A DNA stretch of 64,000 bases from Tessaracoccus lapidicaptus. Lineage in GTDB: Bacteria; Actinomycetota; Actinomycetes; Propionibacteriales; Propionibacteriaceae. Below the pieces are notes generated by a model that worked only from the letters and a program-made list of their open reading frames with translations, made no database searches and was not told where the DNA came from. The translations under genes were made by a program, and so were the position numbers. Below, piece by piece: positions 7,282 to 15,475 of this stretch; positions within the stretch are counted from its first letter, which is position 1; each line of letters opens with the position of its first letter. The stretch is from positions 62,001 through 126,000 of the forward strand of contig NZ_MBQD01000011.1 of the NCBI RefSeq assembly GCF_001693815.1, in the 5' to 3' direction.

Positions 7282-9798
7282 TCAGGCCTTGGCGACCTGC
7301 CTGCGGTACGCCTCGGCCTCCCAGGTCTCGATGAAGCGACGCTCCCGCTCGTCGAGCGCCCGGACCCGGCCCAGCGCGGTCGCGGCGTGCCCCACGGTCA
7401 GGGCGTCGACGTAGACCTGCAGGGCCGTCGTCGCGGACCTCTCCGAGTCGCCCACGGCGACGACCCCGGACCCGGGCACCACCGTGACGACCGGGTCCAC
7501 CCCGCGGGCCTCGCGGAACTCGGCCAGCCTCGGCTGCACCTCCGCGACGCCCGTGACGACGAGCGGGAACGAACCGGCGTAGACGATCTGGTCGGGGATG
7601 AGCGGACCCTCGACGAGGAACCGCGTGCCGGCCTCGGTGACGGGGAAGGCGCGGGCCAGGTCCCCGTCGTCGGTGGCGGCGGCGGCCGCACCGACGGCGG
7701 CGCGGAACTCCTCGGCGACGGCGGCCAGGTCGGCCAGCTCGGCCTCGGCGGCCGCGGGGGTCTCCGCCTCCCTCGCCGCGGCCGCGGCGGCGACCGCGTC
7801 CTCGATGCGCCGCAGGATCCGGTAGCTCTCCTCGGCCACGGCCACGGGATCGTCGCCGGAGACGATGAGGCCGTGGTTCATGAGGAACGTGGCGCTGGGC
7901 GCCGGGCGGCCGGTCCGTGCCGTGAACTCCTCCCGGCGGGCCTTGATCTCACGGGCCAGGGGCAGACCGGGATCGACGTAGGGCACCCAGAGGACGTCGT
8001 CGCCGAAGTGGTCGCGGGTGAGGCGCTCGCCGTCCGCGTTACAGGTGATGGCGTTGATCAGCAGCGGGTGACTGTGCAGCACGTAGGTGTCGGGGATGAG
8101 CGCGTGGAACAGGATCTCCACCGACGGGCGGCGGGGGCCGTCGTCGCGGCGGGCCAGCGTCGCGATGTGGTTGACCGGGTCGCCCAGCGCCGGGTCCGGG
8201 TCCGGCGCATCGAGCGAGTCGAGGAGCACGGCCAGGTCGAGGGGGACGAGGTCCTCGGCGGTGAGGGTGCCCATGGACACGCCGCTGGGCTTGATCCAGA
8301 GCACGCCGTCGGCCTTCGCCGACGAGTTGCCGCCGCCGGCGCGGGCGAAGGCCGGGTTGGCGCCGAACTCGTTGGACAGCGCGGTGATCGCGGCGAGCTC
8401 CTTCTCGGGGCGCGGGAGGTACTGGGTCACGGTGGTCGATGCCATCACGGTCCTTCTGAGGTCGGTGAGCGAGCCGGCGAGCAGCCCGACGGCGCGCGCC
8501 TGGATGAGGCAGTTGCCGAGTGCCGTCGCCTCGACCGGGCCCGCGGAGACGGGCAGGCCGGTGCGGTCGGCGGCGCGCTGGCACAGCAGAGTGTTATGGG
8601 AGCCGCCGCCCACCACGACGATGCGGCGGGGTGAGCGGCCCGTGATCGCGGAGATCTCGGCGATAACGTCGGCGTAGGCGTCGGCCAGGGACTCGATCAG
8701 GGCGCGGGTGAACACGGCGGGGTCGTCCAGCCGCGCGTCGCCGCCGGCCAGGGCCTTGACCCGACTGACCATGTCGCCGGGCGGCAGCAGGCTCGGGTGC
8801 ATAGCGTCGAAGTGGGGCGCGTCCCGCACGGTGCGGGCCGCCGCGACCAGCTCCGGCACGGACAGGTCCCTGCCCTCCGCGGCCCAGTGCCGGACCGCCT
8901 CCGACAGGATCCAAAGACCCATGACGTTCTTGAGGTAGCGGACGGTGCCGTCGACGCCGCCCTCGTTGGTGAGGTCAGCCGCCCGGGACTGCTCCGTGAG
9001 GATGGGGGCGTCGAGTTCCATGCCGACCAGCGACCACGTCCCGGACGAGATGAACACGTCGTCGTCGGCCAGGGGCGCTCCCACGACGGCGGAGGCGGTG
9101 TCGTGGGTGCCGACGGCGACCAGTGGGACGCCCGCGGCCGGGCCCTCGGTGATGGTGCCGAGCAGCGTGCCGGGCTCCACCACCTCCGGGAAGATGCGTC
9201 GCGGGAGCCCGAGCCGGTCGACGAGCTCCCAGTCCCACTGACCCGTGAGTGGATCGAGGAGAGCGGTGGTCGACGCGTTGGTCCGTTCCGCCACCTCCAG
9301 CCCGGTGAGCCACGAGGCCAGGAGATCGGGCAGGAGCAGGAACCGCCGCGCCCGGTCGAGCCGACCGGCGGCGAGGTCGTCGGCCAGCTGGTTGACCGTG
9401 TTGAACGGCACGTCCTGCAGCCCCACCCGCGAGTACAGCTCGGCCTCGGAGATCCGCTCCCGGACGAGGGCCCGGCCGTGCTCCGTCCTGGGGTCGCGGT
9501 AGTTGAAGGGTTGTTCGAGCAGTCCGTCATCGCCGAGCAGGCCGTAGTCGACCGCCCAGCAGTCGATGCCGAGCGACACCACCGGCGCCGTGGCCGCAGC
9601 CATGGCCAGGCCGATCCCGGTCTGGATCTCCGCGAACAGCCCGGCGACGTCGAGCCGGAGCCCGTCGTCGGTCTGCCGGGCGGCGGTGGAGAACCGGTGG
9701 ACCTCCGTCAGGTCGATGCGGCCGCCGGCGAGGGTGCCGAGCACCACCCGCCCGCTGGTCGCGCCCAGGTCGACGGCGATGACGGACTGCGCGGCCAT
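7282..9798 (-). CDS. rhaB: Rhamnulokinase fused in frame to a class II (rhamnulose-1-phosphate-type) aldolase
   Basis: One uninterrupted 838-codon frame covers two catabolic steps. Residues 1 to about 460 form a FGGY-type kinase: AVDLGATSGRVV near the N-terminus, GIDCWAVDYG (about 87), SSGTWSLVG, GGGSHN, and a RhaB-like end (GNCLIQARAVGLL). Residues from about 452 form a class II aldolase with GGGNSSAK, the metal-binding HSHP and NHGL. Together they would phosphorylate L-rhamnulose and cleave it to DHAP and lactaldehyde. No stop codon separates the domains, but an internal start exists at 8445. The first ATG overlaps the end of rhaI by 1 nt with GGGGAG upstream. The aldolase specificity is inferred from context. 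Confidence 0.85.
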   Translation of the reverse strand: MAAQSVIAVDLGATSGRVVLGTLAGGRIDLTEVHRFSTAARQTDDGLRLDVAGLFAEIQTGIGLAMAAATAPVVSLGIDCWAVDYGLLGDDGLLEQPFNYRDPRTEHGRALVRERISEAELYSRVGLQDVPFNTVNQLADDLAAGRLDRARRFLLLPDLLASWLTGLEVAERTNASTTALLDPLTGQWDWELVDRLGLPRRIFPEVVEPGTLLGTITEGPAAGVPLVAVGTHDTASAVVGAPLADDDVFISSGTWSLVGMELDAPILTEQSRAADLTNEGGVDGTVRYLKNVMGLWILSEAVRHWAAEGRDLSVPELVAAARTVRDAPHFDAMHPSLLPPGDMVSRVKALAGGDARLDDPAVFTRALIESLADAYADVIAEISAITGRSPRRIVVVGGGSHNTLLCQRAADRTGLPVSAGPVEATALGNCLIQARAVGLLAGSLTDLRRTVMASTTVTQYLPRPEKELAAITALSNEFGANPAFARAGGGNSSAKADGVLWIKPSGVSMGTLTAEDLVPLDLAVLLDSLDAPDPDPALGDPVNHIATLARRDDGPRRPSVEILFHALIPDTYVLHSHPLLINAITCNADGERLTRDHFGDDVLWVPYVDPGLPLAREIKARREEFTARTGRPAPSATFLMNHGLIVSGDDPVAVAEESYRILRRIEDAVAAAAAAREAETPAAAEAELADLAAVAEEFRAAVGAAAAATDDGDLARAFPVTEAGTRFLVEGPLIPDQIVYAGSFPLVVTGVAEVQPRLAEFREARGVDPVVTVVPGSGVVAVGDSERSATTALQVYVDALTVGHAATALGRVRALDERERRFIETWEAEAYRRQVAKA
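8443..8457 (-). promoter_or_regulatory. Internal ribosome-binding site and ATG for the aldolase half
   Basis: On the minus strand AGAAGGA (8457-8451) is followed by CCGTG and ATG (8445-8443), in frame with the upstream kinase. Initiation here would give a separate 387-residue aldolase beginning MASTTVTQYLPRP. The same residues also match the C-terminal tail of RhaB (compare STT..TTF.P in E. coli RhaB), so the kinase and aldolase ends coincide here. Confidence 0.55.
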
Positions 9799-10958
9799 CA
9801 GGCTCCCCAGCCCGCCTGCGCCCCGCCGACGCGCTCCTCGGCGATCTTGGCCAGGTAGCCGGACTCGGCGAATGCCTTCATCGGGTTGCCGGGCAGGCCG
9901 CGGGACTCGCGCCACTCGGCCAGCATGGGGCGCACGTCGGTGTAGAAGGCGTCCATGAGGATCTCGTTCGCGCCGAGGACGTCGTTGGCATCCTGGGCCG
10001 CGGCCAGCTCGTCGGCGTCGAGGAGCAGCACGCGGGCCGTCATCTCCTGCACGTTGAGCACGGAACGGATCTGGCCGGGGACCTTGTCCTCGATGTTGTG
10101 GCACTGGTCGAGCATGAACGCCACGCCGGTGGCCGGATCGAAGCCGCCGCCGCGCCGAACCTCCCACAGGATCCGGAACAGCTGGAACGGATCGGCGGCG
10201 CCGACGACCAGGTCGTCGTCGGCGTAGAACCGCGAGTTGAAGTCGAACGAGCCGAGCTTCCCCAGGCGCAGCAGCTGAGCGACGATGAACTCGATGTTGG
10301 TGCCGGGGGCGTGGTGGCCCGTGTCGAGGCAGACCAGCGCCTTGTCGCCGAGGGCGTTGACGTGCGCGAACGAGGTGCCCCAGTCCGGGACGTCGGTGTG
10401 GTAGAACGCGGGTTCGAAGAACTTGTACTCCAGCACGAGCCGCTGCTCGGCGCCGAGCTCCGCGTAGATCGTGGCGAGCGACTCGGCGAGCCAGTCCTGG
10501 CGGCGGCGGATGTCGCCCTGTCCGGGATAGTTGGTGCCGTCGGCGAGCCAGATCTTGAGGTCGGTGGAGCCGATCTCGTTCATGATCTCGAGGCACTCGA
10601 GGTGGTGATCGATGGCCTTCCGGCGCACCTTCGGGTCGTTGTGGGCCAGGCTGCCGAACTTGTAGGCCTCGTCCTGGAAGGTGTTGGAGTTGACGGTGCC
10701 GAGCTCCAGTCCGAGCTCCTCCGCGTAGGCCTTGAGCCCCGCCCAGTCGTCGACCTTGTCCCAGGGGTAGTGCAGGGCGACCTTGGGCGACAGACCGGTG
10801 AACCGGTTGACCTGCGCCGCGTCGGCCAGCTTCTCCTGGATGGTGCGGGGCGTGCCGGGCGAGCCGAAGACCCGGAAGCGGGTGCCGGAGTTTCCGTACG
10901 CCCACGACGGGACCTCGATGACCTGGGCCTCGAGTTGGGAGCTGATGGTGTCGATCAT
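9798..10958 (-). CDS. rhaI: L-rhamnose isomerase (RhaI type)
   Basis: Converts L-rhamnose to L-rhamnulose, the first cytoplasmic step of rhamnose breakdown. The 386-residue TIM-barrel protein has the metal-site segments VLEYKFFEPA, CLDTGHHAPGTN and FDFNSRFYADDDL. These are typical of the Pseudomonas/Gram-positive RhaI group rather than E. coli RhaA. The ATG is 7 nt after GAGGAGG. It is first in the rhaI-kinase/aldolase operon and is preceded by TGAAACGAT-type repressor sites. Confidence 0.93.
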   Translation of the reverse strand: MIDTISSQLEAQVIEVPSWAYGNSGTRFRVFGSPGTPRTIQEKLADAAQVNRFTGLSPKVALHYPWDKVDDWAGLKAYAEELGLELGTVNSNTFQDEAYKFGSLAHNDPKVRRKAIDHHLECLEIMNEIGSTDLKIWLADGTNYPGQGDIRRRQDWLAESLATIYAELGAEQRLVLEYKFFEPAFYHTDVPDWGTSFAHVNALGDKALVCLDTGHHAPGTNIEFIVAQLLRLGKLGSFDFNSRFYADDDLVVGAADPFQLFRILWEVRRGGGFDPATGVAFMLDQCHNIEDKVPGQIRSVLNVQEMTARVLLLDADELAAAQDANDVLGANEILMDAFYTDVRPMLAEWRESRGLPGNPMKAFAESGYLAKIAEERVGGAQAGWGA

Positions 10959-10976
10959 GGCGCCTCCTCGCGCTAC

Positions 10977-11014
10977 TTAAATCGTTTCACAAACGAGTGA
11001 TTGAAACGATACAA
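10977..11014. promoter_or_regulatory. Paired LacI-type half-operators upstream of rhaI
   Basis: ATCGTTTCA (10981-10989) and TGAAACGAT (11002-11010) form a perfect inverted repeat with 12 nt between the arms. Each extends outward into a similar weak palindrome (TTAAATCGTTTCA and TGAAACGATACAA). The core TGAAACG is shared with the operators at 15341 and 18285. The site lies between the lacI gene end (11031) and the rhaI start (10958), so it probably governs the rhaI operon. Confidence 0.6.
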
Positions 11015-11030
11015 CGATGGGCTCCGCCGG

Positions 11031-12050
11031 TCAACGGGACGTGGAGTCCCGGACGACGAGGGTGGGGGTGTAGACGATGGTGCGATGCTCGTGGTCCACG
11101 CCCGCGTCGTGGTCCTCGAGTTCCCGGATGAGCAGATCCGCGGCGGCCCGGCCCAGGTCACGCCTGGGCTGCGCCACGGACGTGAGCGGCACGGTGGCCG
11201 CGGACGCGAACTCGATGTCGTCGTATCCGACGATCGCGACCTCCTGCGGCACCCGGATCCGGGCGGCGACGAGGCCCTGCAGCAGCCCGATCGCGATCAT
11301 GTCGTTGGCGCAGAAGATCCCCGTCGGGCGCTCATCGGCGGGCAGTGTGGACAGGTGTTCGGCGGCCGCCCTGCCGGATCCGAAGTCCAGGGCCGGCACT
11401 GACACGGCCAGCAGGGTGGCCCCGGCCTCGGCGGCGGCCTGTTCGGCGCCCTCGCGGCGGTCGCGGACCTGAGCCAGCGTCGACGGCCCGCCCACGAAGG
11501 CGAGCCGGCGGTGCCCCTGCGCGACGAGGTGCCTGACGGCGATGCGCCCGCCCTCGACGTCGTCGACGCCCACGGTACAGCCGGCCTCGCCGGCGGCGCG
11601 GTCCACGAGCACCGAGGGGATCCTGGCGCGGTGCAGCGCCTCGACCTCCGCCGGCAGCGCCCCGATCGGCCCGAGCACGACGCCGCGGACGCGCTGATCG
11701 CGGAACGAGCGCAGGATCGCCGCCTCGCGGTCGGGGCGGTTGTCGGCGTCGCCGATCGTCGCCCCGTAGCCGGCCTCCTCGAGGCGGGCCTGGGCGCCGC
11801 GCAGGACGTCGGCGAAGAACGGGTTCGCGACGTCCATGACCGCCAGCCCGATGGTGCGGCTCCGGCCGGCCCGCAGCGCCTGTGCCTGCTGGTTGGGGGC
11901 CCAGCCCAGCGTCCGGATCGCGTCCTCCACCCGGGCGCGGGTGGAGGGGAGCACCCGGTCCGGGTTGTTGACGACGTTCGACACCGTCCCGATGGAGACT
12001 CGGGCCAGGTCGGCGACGTCGCGCATGCTGAGGCGGGGCTGCGGGTTCAC
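11031..12050 (-). CDS. LacI-family transcriptional regulator of the rhamnose transport operon
   Basis: A 339-residue repressor with an N-terminal HTH (MRDVADLARVSIGTVSNVVN, residues 9-28), the hinge helix region, and a periplasmic-binding-protein-like effector domain (VRGVVLGPIG, GIFCANDMIAIGL, VAIVGYDDIEFA). GTG at 12050 is chosen because GAGGA lies 9 nt upstream, overlapping the stop of the permease gene. It is the last gene of the importer operon, so it should be co-transcribed with the transporter it regulates. The likely effector is L-rhamnose or rhamnulose (inference from context). Confidence 0.92.
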   Translation of the reverse strand: MNPQPRLSMRDVADLARVSIGTVSNVVNNPDRVLPSTRARVEDAIRTLGWAPNQQAQALRAGRSRTIGLAVMDVANPFFADVLRGAQARLEEAGYGATIGDADNRPDREAAILRSFRDQRVRGVVLGPIGALPAEVEALHRARIPSVLVDRAAGEAGCTVGVDDVEGGRIAVRHLVAQGHRRLAFVGGPSTLAQVRDRREGAEQAAAEAGATLLAVSVPALDFGSGRAAAEHLSTLPADERPTGIFCANDMIAIGLLQGLVAARIRVPQEVAIVGYDDIEFASAATVPLTSVAQPRRDLGRAAADLLIRELEDHDAGVDHEHRTIVYTPTLVVRDSTSR

Positions 12051-12061
12051 GAGGTCTATCC

Positions 12062-12895
12062 TCAGCCCTTCACGGCCCCGGACGTCATCCCGGCCACGAT
12101 CTGACGCTGGAAGAAGATGTACATGATCAGCGGCGGGATCGTGATGAGCAGGATGTTGGTGAACAGCAGGTTGTAGGACGTGTTGAACTGGCTCTGGAAG
12201 TTGAACAACGTCAGCTGCACCGTGGCGTTCTTGTCGCCCGGGAGGAAGTACAGCGGGTTCTGGAAGTCGTTGAAGACGAACACAGACTGCACGACCACGA
12301 CGGTGACGATGACACCTCGCAGCAGGGGCAGGATCACCTGGAAGAACAGCCGCATCGGCCCCGCGCCGTCGACGATGGCCGCCTCGTCGATCTCCTTCGG
12401 GATGGTCGAGATGAAGGCCCGCATCATCAGCACGGTGAACGAGAGGCCGAAGGCGACCTCGATGAGGATGAGTCCGGGCAGGGTCTTGAAGATCCCCAGG
12501 GTCTGCATGACCCAGATGGTGGGGACGACGGCCGGCGGGATGATGAGTCCCGCGAGCACGAGCCCGTTGATCCACGGGTTGATCCAGCTCTTGCGGCGCT
12601 GGAGGACGTAGGCGATCATCGCGCCGAAGATCACCATGAGGGTGACGCTCGCCACCGTGAGGATGGTCGAGTTGATGAACGCGATGATGAGCATGAAGTC
12701 GCGGGCCTGCACCACGTCGACGATGTTCTGCCACAGCTGGATCTCGGTGGGCCACGAGAACTGCAGCAGGTTCGCCTCCTGCTTGGGCTTCATCGCCGTG
12801 AGCAGGATGAACGCGAACGGCAGGATGAATACGACGGCGGTGACGGCGATCCCGATGATGCCGACGATGTAGCCGATGGGCCGCATCTTGGTCAC
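12062..12895 (-). CDS. ABC sugar transporter permease (MalG-like)
   Basis: Second membrane subunit of the probable rhamnose importer. The 277-residue protein has six membrane helices and the EAA loop EIDEAAIVDGAGPMRLF near residues 170-186, which couples to the ATPase. It starts with GTG at 12895, overlapping the end of the preceding permease by 4 nt (GTGA), with AGGAGG 7 nt upstream. The ATPase is not encoded here; importers of this family often share one MsiK-like ATPase encoded elsewhere in actinobacteria. Confidence 0.93.
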   Translation of the reverse strand: MTKMRPIGYIVGIIGIAVTAVVFILPFAFILLTAMKPKQEANLLQFSWPTEIQLWQNIVDVVQARDFMLIIAFINSTILTVASVTLMVIFGAMIAYVLQRRKSWINPWINGLVLAGLIIPPAVVPTIWVMQTLGIFKTLPGLILIEVAFGLSFTVLMMRAFISTIPKEIDEAAIVDGAGPMRLFFQVILPLLRGVIVTVVVVQSVFVFNDFQNPLYFLPGDKNATVQLTLFNFQSQFNTSYNLLFTNILLITIPPLIMYIFFQRQIVAGMTSGAVKG

Positions 12896-13827
12896 AGGAC
12901 GACCTCCTTGGAGTTGAGCCACCGCGACAGAGGGTAGATGATCGCCGTGACCACGATGAACAACACGACGTTGCCCGCGGTGGACAGGCCGTAGAAGCCG
13001 GCCTGGTACTGCTTGTAGATGACCGACGCGATGACATCGGACGCGAAACCGGGCCCGCCCTGCGTGGTCGTCCAGATGAGGTCGAACGACCGCAGGCCGC
13101 CGATGAGCGACAGGATGATGACGGTGGAGGTGGCCGGGAAGGACAACGGCAGCATGATGGTGCGGAAGATGTCCCACGCGCTGGCGCCGTCGACCCTCGC
13201 CGCCTCGTAGTACTCCTGCGGGATGGCCACCAGCCCGGCGATGTAGATGAGCGTCGCGAGCCCGATGCCCTTCCACACGTCGATCGCGGCGACGGTGAGC
13301 AGCGCGATGTCGGGATCCACCAGCCAGCGCGGTCCGTCGATGCCGACGGCGCCCAGTGCGGCGTTGACCAGGCCGTCGGTGGGGTTGAGCAGCACCTGGA
13401 ACGTCAGGCCGACCCCCACAGCCGAGACGAGGACCGGGAAGAACGTCAACGACCGCAGGTAGCCACGCGCCCAGATGTGCTGCACCAGCACCACGGCCAG
13501 CGCCATGCCGAGCACGACCTTCGACCCGGACGTGACGAAGGCGTAGATGAGGGTGTTGACCAGCGAGCCGATGAGCCCCGGCTCGCTGAAGAAGGTGACG
13601 AAGTTGTCGAAGCCGACGAACGTCGCGTCGAACAGCGTCCACCGGGTGAAGGCGTAGTAGAACGACAGCACCGTCGGGACGATGAAGAGGATGAGGAAGA
13701 CCAGCCCGCCCGGCACGTAGAACCACATGGGGTAGGTCTTGTCGATGTGGACGGGCGAGATGCGCGGCTTGGCCGCCGGTGGCGACGGCGGCGCCGCGGG
13801 TGTGGTGGAGGCGGTGGAGGCGGACAC
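12892..13827 (-). CDS. ABC sugar transporter permease (MalF-like)
   Basis: First membrane subunit of the probable rhamnose importer. The 311-residue protein has a Pro/Ala-rich cytoplasmic N-terminus, six membrane helices (the first about 34-56) and an EAA loop (EYYEAARVDGASAWDIF). It starts with GTG at 13827 after GAGGAG. It is separated from the upstream binding-protein gene by 154 nt containing a strong hairpin, a spacing typical where binding protein is made in excess. Confidence 0.93.
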   Translation of the reverse strand: MSASTASTTPAAPPSPPAAKPRISPVHIDKTYPMWFYVPGGLVFLILFIVPTVLSFYYAFTRWTLFDATFVGFDNFVTFFSEPGLIGSLVNTLIYAFVTSGSKVVLGMALAVVLVQHIWARGYLRSLTFFPVLVSAVGVGLTFQVLLNPTDGLVNAALGAVGIDGPRWLVDPDIALLTVAAIDVWKGIGLATLIYIAGLVAIPQEYYEAARVDGASAWDIFRTIMLPLSFPATSTVIILSLIGGLRSFDLIWTTTQGGPGFASDVIASVIYKQYQAGFYGLSTAGNVVLFIVVTAIIYPLSRWLNSKEVVL

Positions 13828-13907
13828 TCAGGGCTCCTCGGGATGGGCTGTCACGTCAGTGTGAGGCGGCTGCGCTGCCGCTGTGCGCAAAGGCGCGGGA
13901 AATGAAG

Positions 13908-13945
13908 CGGAGGGTGGGGGAGGAGCGAACAACCCCCACCCTCCG
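13908..13945 (-). terminator. Strong intra-operon hairpin after the binding-protein gene
   Basis: CGGAGGGTGGGGG (13908-13920) and CCCCCACCCTCCG (13933-13945) form a perfect 13-bp stem with a 12-nt loop. It lies just past the binding-protein stop and 80 nt before the first permease gene. There is no U-run, so it may be a partial terminator or an mRNA-stabilising 3' structure that lowers permease relative to binding-protein expression. Confidence 0.7.
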
Positions 13946-13981
13946 TCAGGAGAGGTGCCGACCGTCACCGGCCGGTCTGGC

Positions 13982-15313
13982 TCACCAGCCCTCGAGGCCG
14001 AGCTGCTGTGCCTGCTTCTCGACGTCCTGGTCGTAGAGCTTGGCGCCGTCGGCCGCCGAACGGATGCCGGAGCCGACCTCGACGGTGATCTTCTCCAGGT
14101 TCGGGCCCTTCACCGGGGACACGAACTCGAGCGCCGGGCTCGCCTTGCCCTCGTCGAAGTAGCTCTGCAGGTCGAGCACGGCCTGGGGCAGGTCGTCGGG
14201 CAGGGTGCAGCCCTGGACCATGTACGGGCCGGTGGGGGTCACGGCCTCGGTCTGCGCGTCGCAGGCCTCCGGGGTCGCCACGTAGTCCAGGAAGCGCTTC
14301 GCGGCCTCGAGCTCCTCGCCCTCGGTCGTCGCCGGCAGGTAGATGCCGGCCGGGGTCCACGCCGTGAGTCCGTTGGTGGCGGCGTCGTCGCCGGGCTGGG
14401 CGAAGAAGCCGATGTTCTCGGCGGCGTCGTCGGCCAGCGTCACGTACGTGTTCACCACGAAGGTCAGCATCGGGTAGTGCGCGCCCTCACCGTTGACGAG
14501 CTTGGTCAGCGCCTGATCGAGCTTCGCCGTCGCGTAGTCCTCGTTCATGTAGCCCGCCGTGGCCACTTCCTCGAGCCGCTGGAAGCCCTTGATGGCGGGC
14601 TCGTCGACGTACTTGGCCTGGTTGGCGGTGTACTTCTCAGCCCAGTCCGACTGGGCCTGCGTGACGTTGTGGAAGTCGGCCAGGATGAACAGCTGAGAGG
14701 TCCACGTGTCGCCGAAGCTCTGGATGACGGGGTCGATCCCGGCGGCCTTGATCTTCTCGTTGTTGGCCATGAACTCGTCCCAGGTGGTGGGCACCTCGAG
14801 GCCGAGATCGTCGTAGACGGACCGGTTGTAGAGGATGCCGCCGGCCATCGCCTGGCCGAACGGCACGCCGAAGACCTTGTCGCCGGAGCTGACCGACGGC
14901 AGGAACGCCTCATCCACCCGGCTCATGAACTCCTCGGAGCTCAGGTCGACCAGCTGATTGGTGGGATCCAGCGCCTGGAGGAGCGAGCCTGAGTTGTACA
15001 TGAAGATGTCGTTCATCTCCCCGGTGGCCAGCTTGGTCTTGACGATGTTGTCACCGTCGGCGCCGCCCGGCCGGGATTCGATGGTGATCTCGACGTCGTC
15101 GTTCTCGGCCATGAAGCCGTCGGCGATCGCCTGGGCCGTCATCTGGCTGGTCTCCGTGTTGTCGACGAGGAACGACAGCTCGATCTTCTCCGCTGCAGCA
15201 CCGCCCGAGGTGGTGTCGTCGTCGCTCGAGCCGAGCGAGCCTGCGGAACAGGCGCTGAGCGCCGCTGCGGCAGCGATGGCGATCGCTGCGATCCCGTGCT
15301 TCTTGAAGTTCAT
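13982..15313 (-). CDS. ABC sugar-binding lipoprotein (probable rhamnose/rhamno-oligosaccharide)
   Basis: Extracellular substrate-binding lipoprotein. The 443-residue protein has a signal peptide ending in the lipobox LSAC (Cys about residue 22), a Ser/Asp/Gly-rich linker, and a family 1 solute-binding fold (KLATGEMNDIFMYNSGS, FGVPFGQAMAGGILYN, GLTAWTPAGIYLPATTEG). The ATG is 5 nt after GGAGGG. It heads the operon binding protein-permease-permease-LacI and has a strong LacI operator in its promoter. The substrate is inferred from the neighbouring rhamnosidase and rhamnose enzymes. Confidence 0.93.
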   Translation of the reverse strand: MNFKKHGIAAIAIAAAAALSACSAGSLGSSDDDTTSGGAAAEKIELSFLVDNTETSQMTAQAIADGFMAENDDVEITIESRPGGADGDNIVKTKLATGEMNDIFMYNSGSLLQALDPTNQLVDLSSEEFMSRVDEAFLPSVSSGDKVFGVPFGQAMAGGILYNRSVYDDLGLEVPTTWDEFMANNEKIKAAGIDPVIQSFGDTWTSQLFILADFHNVTQAQSDWAEKYTANQAKYVDEPAIKGFQRLEEVATAGYMNEDYATAKLDQALTKLVNGEGAHYPMLTFVVNTYVTLADDAAENIGFFAQPGDDAATNGLTAWTPAGIYLPATTEGEELEAAKRFLDYVATPEACDAQTEAVTPTGPYMVQGCTLPDDLPQAVLDLQSYFDEGKASPALEFVSPVKGPNLEKITVEVGSGIRSAADGAKLYDQDVEKQAQQLGLEGW

Positions 15314-15336
15314 AGATGCCCTCCGTTGGACTCATC

Positions 15337-15395
15337 TACCTGAAACGTTTCAGGTAGGTATTGAAAGGTTAAAATCTCGACACTGGGAGTGTCAA
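15337..15395 (-). promoter_or_regulatory. Promoter and perfect LacI operator of the sugar importer operon
   Basis: On the minus strand a perfect -35 TTGACA (15395-15390) is followed by 17 nt and a weak -10 TTAACC (15372-15367). Directly downstream is the 20-bp perfect palindrome TACCTGAAACGTTTCAGGTA (15337-15356), covering roughly +5 to +25. A bound repressor would block promoter clearance. The operator core TGAAACGTTTCA recurs at 18285. Confidence 0.8.
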
Positions 15396-15420
15396 GGGGT
15401 TTTCGGTATCGGTTTGATCA

Positions 15421-15456
15421 CGGTTGGCGCCGCCGGGGGAAGGGCGGCGCCAACCG
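15421..15456 (-). terminator. Terminator hairpin after the alpha-L-rhamnosidase gene
   Basis: CGGTTGGCGCCGCC (15421-15434) and GGCGGCGCCAACCG (15443-15456) form a perfect 14-bp GC-rich stem with an 8-nt loop, 20 nt past the stop of the rhamnosidase gene. It lacks a clear U-run, as is common for high-GC terminators. It separates this gene from the importer promoter. Confidence 0.75.
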
Positions 15457-15475
15457 TAGTCAGATAAGGAACGGC

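Noticed and set aside
9799-10905. Upstream extension of the rhamnulokinase frame through rhaI
   Set aside because: It reads rhaI out of frame; the kinase begins at ATG 9798 with its own ribosome-binding site.
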